A stretch of DNA of 64,000 nt, taken from NCBI RefSeq assembly GCF_000372725.1, contig NW_005198965.1, positions 684,156 to 748,155 on the forward strand, in the 5' to 3' direction. The position numbers and the translations under genes were made by a program. Positions 1-9,371 of the stretch are shown in pieces. Under the pieces are notes generated by a model. That model searched no databases, was not told the DNA's origin, and saw nothing but the letters and a program-made list of their open reading frames with translations. This DNA comes from Emiliania huxleyi CCMP1516 (Eukaryota > Haptophyta > Isochrysidales > Noelaerhabdaceae). Position 1 is the first letter of the stretch, and every line of letters starts with the position of its first letter.

Positions 1-121
1 GAGCAGAGAGATGGGCGACGCACGAACACAGAGGCACAGCGCGCACGGCGCCCCCCGCAGCGGTTTGGAGCACTTGGAGGTTCGGGGTGTAATTTTCCCT
101 CGGCAACCACGTCAGCGACCG

Positions 122-1768
122 ATGGGGCCGGCTGGGCTGCTCGTCGCTGTCGCTGCCACAGTCAAGCCGAGCGCGCACGCGCAGTGCGCGGCGTGCGCCC
201 GCGTCACCAGCTTGCTGGGCGATCTCTTGAATCGGACCAAGGAGTCGCTCGAGGTGAGCCGGCGCGTGCACGAGGAGGCGGCGACCAAGATACAAAAGGC
301 GCAGACAAAGAGGTGGCTGAAAAACGAGTACCACGTCGCGCTGCGGGCTGCGATCGAGGAGGAGATGGACATGGTGTGCAAGCGCGACGAGCTGGTTGCG
401 ACAAGGGCTCTCTCGCTCGCGTGCGCCGAGCTGATCGATGCGCATATTGACGAGCTGCCTCGCGCCATCCTCGACGCGGACGCCGGCTTCTGCGCCAAGG
501 CGGTCCACGGGTGCGACAGCGAGACGATGGAGGCGTCCGCCCGCGCCTTCACCTCGTCTCTGCGCAGCGAAGCGCCGCCGGCCGCCGGAGAGAACGCCAC
601 CGCCGACGGACTCGTGGCGAGGCTGGTCGGATCGACTATCAACCGGTGGGTGCACGCGGCGGGCGCGAGCGGGCACGCGCTGGTGATGCTGCACGAGGGG
701 CCTCGCAGCGCGCCGGCCGATGGCGCGGCCGACCCGGTCGCCGCTCTCTTCTACCGGCTCGCCGCGGCAGCCAACGGGTCGGCGGCCGCCAGGCCGCTGC
801 TGCGGTACGGGCAGCTCGACGTGGCGGCGAACGACCCGCCCGTCGACACGCCGCCGCCTCCCTCGGGCGCGGGCTCGCGCCTGGTGCTGTGGAGGCGTCA
901 GGCGGGCACCGCCGCGCCGCCGGTCGCGCTGCCCGAGCCGGGCGAGGACGGGCTCGGAGGGCGGAGCGACGAGGAGGTGCGCACGCGGCTGCTGCAGTGG
1001 CTCTCGTCGACGCTAAACACGCACGAGGGCGGCGCGCTGCGCGGCGCGCTGCAGCTCTCGCTCGTGCGAGAGCGGCGCGAGGCCAAGGAGGCTGGCTCGG
1101 CCGGCTCCACGGAGGCGGCCGAGGCCAAGGGCGGCAAGGGCAAGGGCAAGGGCAAGGAGAAGCCGCCGCCGCGCCGCAAGGCAAAGGCGAGCGAGACGAG
1201 GCCTCCGGCCGCGGTGGCGCGGGCGCAGGAGTGCGAGCTGTGCGGCCTCGTCTTCGAGCGGATGGAGATGACCCTCTCCTCGACGCGCGCGGAGCTCGCG
1301 CTCTCCAAAGACGCGGCGGAGCGGAGGCAGGCGCAGATAGACGGCGTGCAAAAGGCGCAGACCCGGCGCTGGCTCAAGCTCGAGTACGCGCAGAACCTGG
1401 CCGCGGCGCTGGAGGACATGGTCGACGGCATGTGCAGCGGCGTCGGCCTCAAGAACGCCGCCTGCAAGCCCGAGCCCACCGGCGAGCCGCAGCGCTGGTC
1501 CGACGCGGCGCTGCGGCGAGGCGGCGGCGGCGGCGGCGGCTTTGACAAGTCGACCTGCGAGGCGAGGGTGGGCGCTCGCTGCTCCGCGCTCGTCGACGCG
1601 GCTGCAGACGCGCTGCAGCGTGCCGCGCTCGACGGCCGCGACGCGACCGCTTGCGCTTCCCTCCTCCGGGGCTGCTCGGTCGAGACGGCGCAAGCGTTCA
1701 ACCACAGCTATACCCCCGACGGCGACGCGCCGCCGCCGCAGGGCAATGCGCCCAAGGACGAGGTGTGA
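122..1768 (+). CDS. Secreted protein with two saposin/canopy-like Cys domains
   Basis: A 548-aa reading frame without introns. I chose the ATG at 122 because it opens a plausible signal peptide (about 20 residues, ending AHA before QC); an upstream in-frame ATG at 11 lies in a dispersed repeat also present near 27681-27735. Two similar domains are visible. Each starts with a CxxC pair (QCAAC, ECELC), continues with a helix containing QKAQT(K/R)RWLKxEY and a later MC, and ends with a CxxxxxGC-type pair. This Cys spacing resembles saposin-B or canopy (ER chaperone) proteins. The domains are separated by an acidic, then Lys/Gly-rich linker (about nt 1100-1200). Likely ER lumen or secreted; function not known. 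The internal duplication is clear; the family name is inference. Confidence 0.6.
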   Translation: MGPAGLLVAVAATVKPSAHAQCAACARVTSLLGDLLNRTKESLEVSRRVHEEAATKIQKAQTKRWLKNEYHVALRAAIEEEMDMVCKRDELVATRALSLACAELIDAHIDELPRAILDADAGFCAKAVHGCDSETMEASARAFTSSLRSEAPPAAGENATADGLVARLVGSTINRWVHAAGASGHALVMLHEGPRSAPADGAADPVAALFYRLAAAANGSAAARPLLRYGQLDVAANDPPVDTPPPPSGAGSRLVLWRRQAGTAAPPVALPEPGEDGLGGRSDEEVRTRLLQWLSSTLNTHEGGALRGALQLSLVRERREAKEAGSAGSTEAAEAKGGKGKGKGKEKPPPRRKAKASETRPPAAVARAQECELCGLVFERMEMTLSSTRAELALSKDAAERRQAQIDGVQKAQTRRWLKLEYAQNLAAALEDMVDGMCSGVGLKNAACKPEPTGEPQRWSDAALRRGGGGGGGFDKSTCEARVGARCSALVDAAADALQRAALDGRDATACASLLRGCSVETAQAFNHSYTPDGDAPPPQGNAPKDEV

Positions 1769-1809
1769 GGAGGGTGAGAGTGCGCGTGCTAGTGGCGACT
1801 GCTCGGCCC

Positions 1810-1935
1810 GATCACGGCATGGCGGTGCTCGACGGCAAGCTCTACACTTCGGGGGGATTCGACGGCGACTCCCTCAGCTCGGTGGAGCGACCACACTCGA
1901 GTACGACCCGGCCGAGAATGTGGTGGCGTCTACCT
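1810..1935 (+). pseudogene. Single kelch-repeat remnant, frameshifted
   Basis: Just after the stop of the saposin-like gene, one frame reads HGMAVLDGKLYTSGGFDG followed by SLSSVER, and the next frame continues LEYDPAENVV. Together these match one kelch blade (GG, then a hydrophobic VERYD-like strand, then the N-x-W region), broken by a frameshift near 1890. No further kelch repeats are visible, so this is a fragment of a former beta-propeller gene or a distant exon. Adjacent sequence to 2200 has no supported gene. Confidence 0.45.
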
Positions 1936-2209
1936 CCGCGGACGGTGGTGAGATCGATGGCTCTAGGTTGGGATTTTCTTTTTGAGAGCAGCGGGGCTTT
2001 CGTCGTTTATGCAAAAACACAACCCGCGCCGGAGCACATCTTCTCGTGTTGTTCCCCCCAGTAAGCAGTGAAACTCCAACAACCCCTTTCTCTGAGCTCT
2101 GTCTCTGACTCCTGTGATCTCTGTCTGACTCAGTGTACAGCGGGTCACAAGCGGCTTGTCTATTTACCGCGCTAATTCTTTTCCTGCCAATTCTTTTCCT
2201 GCCACGCCA

Positions 2210-2530
2210 GTCCCGTGCCCAGTAAAAAGAAAGAACGGACAACCCAAGGGAGGGATGGGATCCCGTGCCCACTGTCGTGCGAGGCCTGCTTGCTGCTAAA
2301 TAAATAAATAAAACGGGCACGCCAAGCGATGCCTGCTAAAGTCGAGCCTGTGTGCTAAAAGAAAAGAAAGAAAACAGACAACCCAAGGGAGGGATGGGAG
2401 AACGGCACGCCGCCACCACACAGGTGTGTAATAAATAAATAAATACAACGTACACGCCAAACGAGGGGTGGGAGAAGGACAGGGTCCCCACCTGCACGAG
2501 CAGGATCTTGTAAGGACGATCAGGGACACA
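2210..2530 (-). repeat. Cluster of dispersed repeat copies (LINE family B tail and flanking repeat)
   Basis: Contains two partial copies of a dispersed repeat (about 2222-2270 and 2356-2440) carrying AAAGAAAGAAA followed by CAACCCAAGGGAGGGATGGG; the same block recurs near 8153, 27508, 30330, 54062, 54597 and 54733. Read on the minus strand it ends in a (TTTC)n tail, as expected for a non-LTR retroelement 3' end. A further piece at about 2452-2530 is repeated in inverted orientation at about 36240-36330. (TAAA)n tracts lie between. From 2530 to 3020 I see no gene. Confidence 0.6.
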
Positions 2531-3020
2531 GGGGAACGGGAGCGGGGAGCGCATCGCGACACGGAGGGGGGCTGGGCAGGGTTCACCCTCACGACAGGGT
2601 CCCGAGCGAGTGACGGGTAATCGTGGCCGTGGCCAAGAAAATCAAAATATTAAGCTCTCTATTTGGACCACGGCGAAAGACTCGACGGTTTTGGGCGTTT
2701 CAGAGCACGCTGAATCGATTGGCTAAGCTAGAACTCTCCCTCTCCCTTTCCTTTCATAATTATTGACTCAAAACTCGATGATCGCGCGATTTTGGAGAAG
2801 TTCTAGCTTAGCCAAAACGTTCCTCTCGAAAAGTTGACTTAGGAAGCCGCAAACGGCAGCTTCTCAAAGCCTCACCCGCGCTTATTCTCTTGATCTTTCA
2901 AAACCTAGGCCTGCGGCCAAAATTTTCTAAAGGCCGCTGCGCGGCCAGCGCGATGCGCAAACCAGTCAGCGACCGACAGTCAGCAGCAGACTGTGACGAT
3001 TGGCGGCCTCGCGCCCTCAG

Positions 3021-3755
3021 TCAACCTCCTCTACCATCTCCCCTGCCCAGCCCATATGCCTCATCCACGGTGGCGCAACCACTCGCGCAGGGAGAGAGAG
3101 AAAGTCGGCGATCTGCGCCGCGCAGATGAGCTCCGCCTCGTCTGCGTCGAGGACGCCCATCGCAGGGCTGTCATAGCGCCATTGCACATGACGTACTGCA
3201 TGTTGTTCATTACTTCGCAGGTGCCAAAGTCGAGGATAATCTCACTCAGCGATGGCGAAGGCTGCACTCCCGGCCGGCGGTAGGAGGGATGAAGGCCAAT
3301 GTACTTCGCAGTGTACGGTGCCTTCCGGCGCGAACAGTGCCCGGGACGAAAGAGGAGGCGACGTCTCCCTCGTCCATGGACGGTGTAGCCAGCTTGAGAG
3401 ACGGGAACGAACGGCGGTGAATCGCCGACAGCGGCGCCTTCATTCCTTTCCAGTGAATTGCCGGCGGGTGCCCTGACTGAGCGTTGTATCTGTCGGCCAG
3501 TTGCCGCACCGCCGGCAGCAGCTCCGCAGCAGCCGCCCAGATGGCGCCGGTTAGGACAGGAACGAAGCCGCGTGGACACGGCTGAGCGACGCCGTGCGTC
3601 TCGTTTGGATGCTGCAGGCATGCCGGGCAGCGCGCGTGCTCCATACCGCGTCGGGCGCCCGCCGAAATCTTCGATTTCTTTGGCGTAGGGGACCAAAAAC
3701 CCTGAAATTTTCTTCGCCTGCGGCGGGCAATTAATTTCGCTACTTTCGCTTTCAC
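3021..3755 (-). pseudogene. Decayed protein-like reading frames, possible broken gene
   Basis: Three minus-strand frames in succession look protein-like. The first (from 3755) has a basic N-terminus and a CPAC...C zinc-like cluster followed by a helix with WAAAAELLPAVRQLADRY. The next contains SLSEIILDFGTCEVMNNMQ. The last, from about 3195, contains RYDSPAMGVLDADEAELIC and runs to a TGA at 3021-3023. The frame must change at least twice, near 3300 and 3190, and I see no convincing splice sites there. I do not recognise the family. It could be a decayed gene, a fragment of a mobile element, or a gene with unusual introns. Confidence 0.35.
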
Positions 3756-3869
3756 AGCTCTTTCACACGAGTTTATCCGTCACTCGCTCTCCCAGGGATT
3801 CCTCTCTCGTATAGGACAGGTTGCACCCGGCGGCACGGGGGCAAGCGCGGGCCTCCTACTGGTTGCGCT

Positions 3870-4025
3870 CTCCTAGTTCTCCTGCTCCTGACAAGGGACA
3901 GCGACAGGCTCGCAGCACGGTGGACTCCCTATCCACTGGCGATCTCTCTCGACTAGCGACCTTCCTCCGACTTCTCACCGGCAGTCTCTTCTACCACAGG
4001 CAGACTGACACGTGGGTGGCAGTGG
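3870..4025 (+). repeat. Dispersed repeat, inverted copy at 36105-36260
   Basis: About 150 bp beginning CTCCTGCTCCTGACAAGGGA and containing GCGACCTTCCTCCG and TTCTCACCGGCAGTCTCT. The reverse complement of 36105-36260 matches closely with small differences. No coding potential is supported in it. Confidence 0.65.
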
Positions 4026-4129
4026 CGGTGATAGGAGTCTCCCACTCTGTGGGCCTCGCTAGAAGTGCGACCCCTGCGCGTGTCCTCGCCCTTGAAGGGG
4101 AAGGGGCTGTGTGTCTGTGCATGTGTACA

Positions 4130-4132
<3 letters not shown>

Positions 4133-4214
<82 letters not shown>
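4133..4214. repeat. (TG)n microsatellite, about 82 bp
   Basis: Uninterrupted TG dinucleotide repeat directly visible. All reading frames through it are trivial Val/Cys or His/Thr repeats. Confidence 0.97.
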
Positions 4215-4216
<2 letters not shown>

Positions 4217-4327
4217 CGCTCGCTCGCTCTCGCGCGCCGCTTGCGCGATCGCGCGCGCGCGCTGCGCGAGCCGCCCTGCCCGCTGCGCTGCTAGGGTTGC
4301 GCTGCGGGAAGGGCTCGGCGGCCGTTC

Positions 4328-4681
4328 CTAGAGCTCCTCGTCGCTCCCCCCGTATAGCGAGGGCTCGTTGGACTCGAGGAGTGGGCCGCCGTCGTAGGGG
4401 GAGCGGGCGGCTCCGCGGGCGACGCTCGCCCAGTCCTTCTTGTTGCTCTTGACCTCGCCGCCGCCGCCGCCGCGGCCGCGGCCGCCGCGCCCGCGCCGCC
4501 CGCGGCTTGTGCCCAGCCTGACCGCGCTCGGCATGCGCTCGTAGATAGTGTCCTTGAAGGCGGAGTGGAGGAGCGCCTCGAAGTTGACGCACGGCGCGTA
4601 GCGGCAGCGAGCGGCGGTCTTGCACGGGAGGGCGGTCTGGTTGAAGGCCGGGCAGAAGCCGATCCCGTCGCGCGCCGCCAT
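4328..4681 (-). CDS. Small RGG-rich protein with Cys cluster
   Basis: 117 aa, single exon. The N-terminal half has four Cys spaced C-x9-C-x5-C-x4-C, reminiscent of a CCCH-type finger but ending in Cys, followed by a helix-like segment. A Gly/Arg-rich stretch (GRRGRGGRGRGGGGG) comes next, then an acidic C-terminus ending GSDEEL. RGG tracts usually bind RNA; a role here is inference. The start ATG lies about 97 bp from the divergent SAP-HNH gene, so the two may share a promoter. Not recognised as a named family. Confidence 0.5.
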   Translation of the reverse strand: MAARDGIGFCPAFNQTALPCKTAARCRYAPCVNFEALLHSAFKDTIYERMPSAVRLGTSRGRRGRGGRGRGGGGGEVKSNKKDWASVARGAARSPYDGGPLLESNEPSLYGGSDEEL

Positions 4682-4778
4682 CGCCTTGGCCTTGCCCGCA
4701 GGTGTGTGCTGTGAGAGAGAGTTGTGTTTAAATTCTTTTCCTCATCCGCGCGGCCTCTCTCGTCGTCCTCGTCCTCAG

Positions 4779-7518
4779 ATGGCGGCCTCCTCCTCGGGCA
4801 CTGTCACCATCTCCCTGCTCTCAAGCGACGACGAGCAGCGAGGCGAGCAGGACGTGCCGTCCGCAGACTCGCCATCCGCTTCTGTCGCCGCCGCCGAGAC
4901 TGCGGCCGAGCGCAGACCCGTCGCAAAGCGGAGGCGGCGCAGAGGCGGCGGTCGCAGTTGGCGCCGCCGCGCGGGCGACGCCTCTGCCTCGTCCACTCGC
5001 GCAGAGGACGGTGAGGCTGCCGCTGCGGCTGAGCTCGCCTCCGGCACCTCTGCCACCGAGCTGCGCGCCGCTCTCCTCGCCTTCGGTCTCCGACCCGGAG
5101 GAGGAGCCAAGCCGGCGCTGGCGCTTCGCCTGCTGCGAGCCCGCCGCGCCGCCGCGGTGAGCGAGGAGCGGTACGGCGTCGCGGCGAGCGACGATGCCGG
5201 GGCGGTGCCGCCGCCCGAACTTAGGCACCGAACTGTGAACAGGGCCGACGTTCACAGTTGAAGCTGTGAACAGACGGTGGCTCTCCGCCCGCGCTTCGAC
5301 GGCGAGCGGTCGGGACACGTGCGCGCTGCCGTGGACGGGTGCCAAACTCTGTGTGCAGTCTCGGCTGTATCTCGGCTGCATCTCGGCTGTATCTCGGCTG
5401 CATCTCGGCTGTATCTCGGGCAGGTGCCGGCTGTGCGGCGGTGCAATCCGACCGCCGAAAAAGACCTTCTGCTGCGACGAGCGCGTGTTCACTCCCGCCC
5501 TGCCGCTGTTCAGTCCGTGAAGAGCCGCCGTTCACGGCGTTGGCTGCGGGCAGGCGCGTCCGCTTTCTCGTGCCGCCGAGAGAGCGAGGAGATGTCACAG
5601 AGCTGGGCTGAGAGCAGGTGCGTCCACTTCCACCTCCTGCGGACCTCGGGCCCGCACGTGCGGAAGGCACTCGCCCTGCGAGACGGGCGGAGGTGCGCGC
5701 TGTGCGGCGTCGACTGTGGCGCGAGATTAGCCGAGATCTGTAGCCGGGATCTGTAGCCGAGGTCGGCCGAGATCGGCCGCGGTCGGCCTCCCCTCTCGTT
5801 GGCTTTGGTTGTGGGATCCGCTCTAAAGGTGATACCTGTGAACGGCGCCTCTTTCACACGCCGGATCGCGCTTGTAAGCAGGCGCGGCGTATACGGCGGC
5901 GGGGCGGGCGGTGCGTGCAGCGGCGGCGGAGGCAAAGGCGGCGGGGCAGGGCGGCGAGGCGATCGCGGCTGTTTTCTTTCCCCTCTCGACCCTCTCTGGC
6001 TCGGAGGTGTGAAGGGCGTCTCTTCACTCCTGCAGGTGGAGGCGGCGGCGGAGGCGCTGCAGAGCAGCGTCGCTAACGGGCCGTTTGGGAGGCAACTCTC
6101 CCTCTCCCCCCCTCTGTCCCTCTCTCTCCCTCTCCCTCTCTCCCCTCTCCCTCCCTCCCTCCCTCCCTCCCCCCCTCTCTCTCTCTCTCTCTCTCCCTCT
6201 CTTCACGCGCGTCAGGGATGGAACATCTCGTGCTCATCTCGCGGCTGCGTCCTTCTCCTAGGCGCACGCTCCCCTCGGCTCCCCTCGGCTCCCCTCGGCT
6301 CCCCTCGGCTCCCCTCGGCTCCTCTCTGCTCCCCTCGGCTCCCCTCGGCTCCTCTCTGCTCCCCTCGGCTCCCCTCGGCTCCCCTCGGCTCCCCTCGGCT
6401 CCCCTCGGCTCCCCTCGGCTCCCCTCGGCTCCCCTCGGCTCCCCTCGGCTCCCCTCGGCTCCCCTCGGCTCCCCTCGGCTCCCCTCGGCTCCCCTCGGCT
6501 CCCCTCGGCTCCCCTCGGCTCCCCTCGGCTCCCCTCGGCTCCCCTCGGCTCCCCTCGGCTCCCCTCGGCTCCCCTCGGCTCCCCTCGGCTCCTCTCTGCT
6601 CCTCTCTGCTCCCCTCGGCTCCCCTCGGCTCCCCTCGGCTCGTCTCTGCTCCTCTCGGCTCCCCTCGGCTCCTCTCTGCTCCTCTCTGCTCCCCTCGGCT
6701 CCTCTCGGCTCCTCTCTGCTCCTCTCGGCTCCTCTCTGCTCCTCTCGGCTCCTCTCGGCTCCCCTCGGCTCCTCTCGGCTCCCCTCGGCTCGTCTCGCTG
6801 CACATGGCGCGACCTCTTTCCAGGCACGCGAAGCTCTCTGGCAAGCGGAGGGTGCGCGTGCGCGAGGGCTCGTTCTGGCAGGCGAAGGGGAGTTAGCTGG
6901 GATGTAGCCGAGATACCGTCGAGATCGATCAGGCTCGTCGAGATCGGCCGGGAGCTGCATTTCGTCGACCGGGGCACGAGTGCCGAGATTCGTTGAGATT
7001 CGCGATTCGTCGAGATTCGCCGAGAGTCGCACACGTCGAGCGGAGCATAAGGACCGTCGCGAACCAGGAAGCGGTGAGAGGCGCCGCTCACACCCCTGAC
7101 CTGCGACGAGGCGGACCATGTGGTGGCGGTGCACGATGGGGGGGGCTGCTGCGGCCTCGGCAACTTGCGCACGCTCTGCACGCCCTGCCACGCATCTGTG
7201 ACTCGCGATCAGGCGGGAGATTGGCCGAGATCGGGCCGAGATCAGCCCGAGATCGGGCCGAGATCAGGGCCCGAGATCGGGCGAGATTAGCCGGGGCTGG
7301 CTGAGATGAGTCGAGATCGACCGAGACGCGCCCTTGCGTGCAGGCAGCGCGCCGCGCGCAGGCCCGGCGCGGCGGCGGAGGAAGAGAGGGCGGCGGTGAA
7401 GGCGGCGGCAGCGGCGATGAGGGCGGCGTCGAGGAGAAAGGCGGCGAGGGCGGGGATAGCGAGGAGGAGGAGGAGGAGGAGAGTGCTCTTGTCGCACTTC
7501 TTCGTGGGAGCGACGACG

Positions 7519-7559
<41 letters not shown>

Positions 7560-7592
7560 ACACTTCGGCCGAGAACAAGTAGCGAGAGCTGA
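4779..7592 (+). CDS. SAP-HNH endonuclease, seven exons, mostly GC-AG introns
   Basis: Model: exons 4779-5170, 5424-5480, 5618-5720, 6036-6091, 6824-6881, 7111-7212, 7344-7592; 338 aa, all phases agree. Residues about 91-122 form a SAP-like DNA-binding motif (TELRAALLAFGLRPGG). CRLCGG (132-137) and TFCCDECVH form a treble-clef-like zinc module; CALCGVDC (176-183) and CTPCH (245-249) supply zinc Cys; FWQADHVV (220-227), N240 and H249 give the HNH nuclease signature. The tail is acidic with a run of Asp. The arrangement resembles the HNH region of ZRANB3-type and fungal/algal HNH proteins. Joining the exons restores DECVH, GPFGRHAKL and FWQADH across junctions, which supports the introns. Five introns use GC donors; the first (GT at 5171) is the least certain. 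Likely a nuclear DNA repair nuclease. Confidence 0.72.
6271..6790. repeat. 10-bp minisatellite, about 52 units, inside an intron
   Basis: Units of CCCCTCGGCT with variants CCTCTCTGCT, CCTCTCGGCT and CGTCTCTGCT, preceded by a long CT-rich tract (6092-6205). It lies inside the intron 6092-6823 of the SAP-HNH gene. Because 10 is not a multiple of 3 and no stop arises, it keeps several frames open on both strands and produces long meaningless ORFs. Confidence 0.95.
7213..7343. repeat. GATCGGGCCGA-type repeats filling an intron
   Basis: The last intron of the SAP-HNH gene consists largely of GAGATCGGGCCGAGATCAG-like repeats. Related GCCGAGATC blocks open the introns starting at 5721 and 6882. The 3' flank to 8150 holds a small hairpin (CCTTAGCAAGCTAAGG near 7607-7622), a short CA tract and no supported gene. 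Confidence 0.7.
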
Positions 7593-8149
7593 GACGGAAC
7601 AGAGTCCTTAGCAAGCTAAGGACACAGAGAAAGGAGAACGGCGCGCCGAGACCGCTCGGTTGCTGACTCGTGGAGCTTGGAGGAGCGGGCACACACACAC
7701 TATGTGCAGCGAGCCGCGGGCAGCACTCGAGGGCAGCACGAGCATATGCATAGACAATTGTCGGGTCCGCTCCTCTCATGATATGTATGTATGTGGATCC
7801 TCATGCATGATGATAGGTGCTGCTCGTACTGGATCATCAAAAAGCACAAAGGGGGATCTGGCCAGTCTCACCCTGTGACAACACCGCACTGTCTTCTTCA
7901 GTGTATGTATATAGCTCTTACCCAGGTGGACTCCTTACAGGTTCTCTTTGTTTGATTGAGTATACTCCAGCGTCCAGGCACTGTTACATGCTACATCTGG
8001 GGACGGAGACGCGGAACAAGATAAAGAAGAAATAAAAGAGTAGAAGAAGAAAGAGAGTCGCGATCTTTTGGCACTTGTGACGGACCTGTGCGTGTCGGAC
8101 TGTATTTTGCTGAACCAGCACGTGCCAGTCCGCGCCTGTGTCGAGCCTG

Positions 8150-8215
8150 TCTGCTAAAGAAAGAAAGAAAGAAAACGGACAACCCAAGGGAGGGATGGGA
8201 GGACAGGCTGTCAGG
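8150..8215 (-). repeat. Dispersed repeat copy (family B tail)
   Basis: AAAGAAAGAAAGAAAACGG followed by CAACCCAAGGGAGGGATGGG, the same block as at 2356, 27508 and 30330. The 5' neighbour GTCGAGCCTGTCTGCTAAA also matches 2341-2358, so the repeated unit is longer than the A-rich core. Confidence 0.7.
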
Positions 8216-8286
8216 AGCACGCGTTCGCAAATTCTTTTCGGGGGGAAGGAGGTAGTTCGCCGCGCGCCCGCCGCGGGTCGTGACGG

Positions 8287-8568
8287 ATGGGGTTCGACGA
8301 TTTCCTCGATAAGGTCGATGTGTGCCTGAACACAAAGGGAAGTGCAGCAGCCAAGCAGTGCGGCGAAACCTTTGGCCCGCAAGCAGGCGAGTTTGGCAAG
8401 AAGATCAAGAACGGTTGCGATCTTCTCCTCTCGTTCTTCAAGAATGCGGCATCGCGCGATCTGGTGTTGAGTGACGCAACCAAGTCAAAACCTCTGTGTG
8501 CAAAGCCCGGTCAGGACTATGTGCAAAGCCGTCGACAGGAGACCGGCTATGATAACGACATTATCTAA
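8287..8568 (+). CDS. Small hypothetical protein, 93 aa
   Basis: ATG at 8287 opens a 93-aa frame with normal amino acid composition, four Cys, a hydrophobic helix (CDLLLSFFKN) and a polar C-terminus ending YDNDII. Its GC content is lower than that of neighbouring genes. It starts about 70 bp after a dispersed repeat. I do not recognise it, and it could be chance. From 8569 to 9371 there is no supported gene, only short CT and CACG tracts. Confidence 0.3.
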   Translation: MGFDDFLDKVDVCLNTKGSAAAKQCGETFGPQAGEFGKKIKNGCDLLLSFFKNAASRDLVLSDATKSKPLCAKPGQDYVQSRRQETGYDNDII

Positions 8569-9371
8569 TGAGTCCGGAGCTGAGCCTGAAAACTAGTAGA
8601 CCGAGCCACTGAAGACCCCATGGGCCCGCTCCCCCCCTGCTAACGAATCGCGCGTTATTCGCTGCTAGTACGTGTTGTGTGTGCGGGGGCTGCTCTGCGA
8701 CTAGCTTATGCGCCGCGCGGGGGAGCTCATCGTCGAGGAGGCCTGTGTCGTGTATGCTGTGTTGACGCTTCACGCCATCGGAGCCCGAGGTGGAGGACAT
8801 CCAGCATGTGGCAAGCTGAGGTGTGGTACACTCGCATACAAGATACATCCAGAGCAAGCAAGCATTTCTGGGAAAAGATACTCACGCGGGTACACGTACA
8901 AACAAGCTCAAGAGTCAAGAGGTGTCAACCACGGAGCGCGCAGGTAGGTGGGCCGGCACAATCGACGCATACGACAGAGCTCAATACGCGCCAATGCACG
9001 GCCTCCCGCGGGGCCGGGGGCGCGGGGAGACGATCGACCGATCGAGGTGAGCTCAGCCTCAGGCGACCCCCTGTCTGCCCCCCACGCACGGTCCTGCCTG
9101 CGTGCGCGGCGCGCGCGCTCTCTCTCTCTCTCACGCACGCACGCGGCACGGGCGGCGGATCGCAGCCAGCGGGTACTGCGAGGTACTTCCTGCCTGCTGT
9201 GGAAAAGAGCTTGCGGTTTGGCTCGCCCCCGCTATTCTGGCTGCCTCACACCCGCGAGGTCCCCCTGTAAGATTACCGTTGGGTGCGACGCGAGCGAGGC
9301 GCGAAGAAGGACACCGTCTGCTAGTCGGGGGGCGCTGGCGGCACGGGGCGGCACGGGGCGCTGCGCCCACG

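Noticed and set aside
11-121. Upstream in-frame ATG at 11 for the saposin-like gene
   Set aside because: The first 50 bases are a dispersed repeat also found at 27681-27735, and the ATG at 122 opens a good signal peptide.
4065-4625. ORFs with Val/Cys or His/Thr repeats
   Set aside because: Translation of the (TG)n microsatellite; the same holds at 20527-20868 and 38090-38320.
6271-6790. Tandem array considered as a CRISPR array
   Set aside because: Units are 10 bp and contiguous without spacers, and the genome is eukaryotic.
5799-7191. Long ORFs of 200-370 aa on both strands rich in PRLPSAPLGS or RGEPRGAEGS repeats
   Set aside because: They are all created by the 10-bp minisatellite, which has no stops in these frames; the interval behaves as an intron of the SAP-HNH gene.
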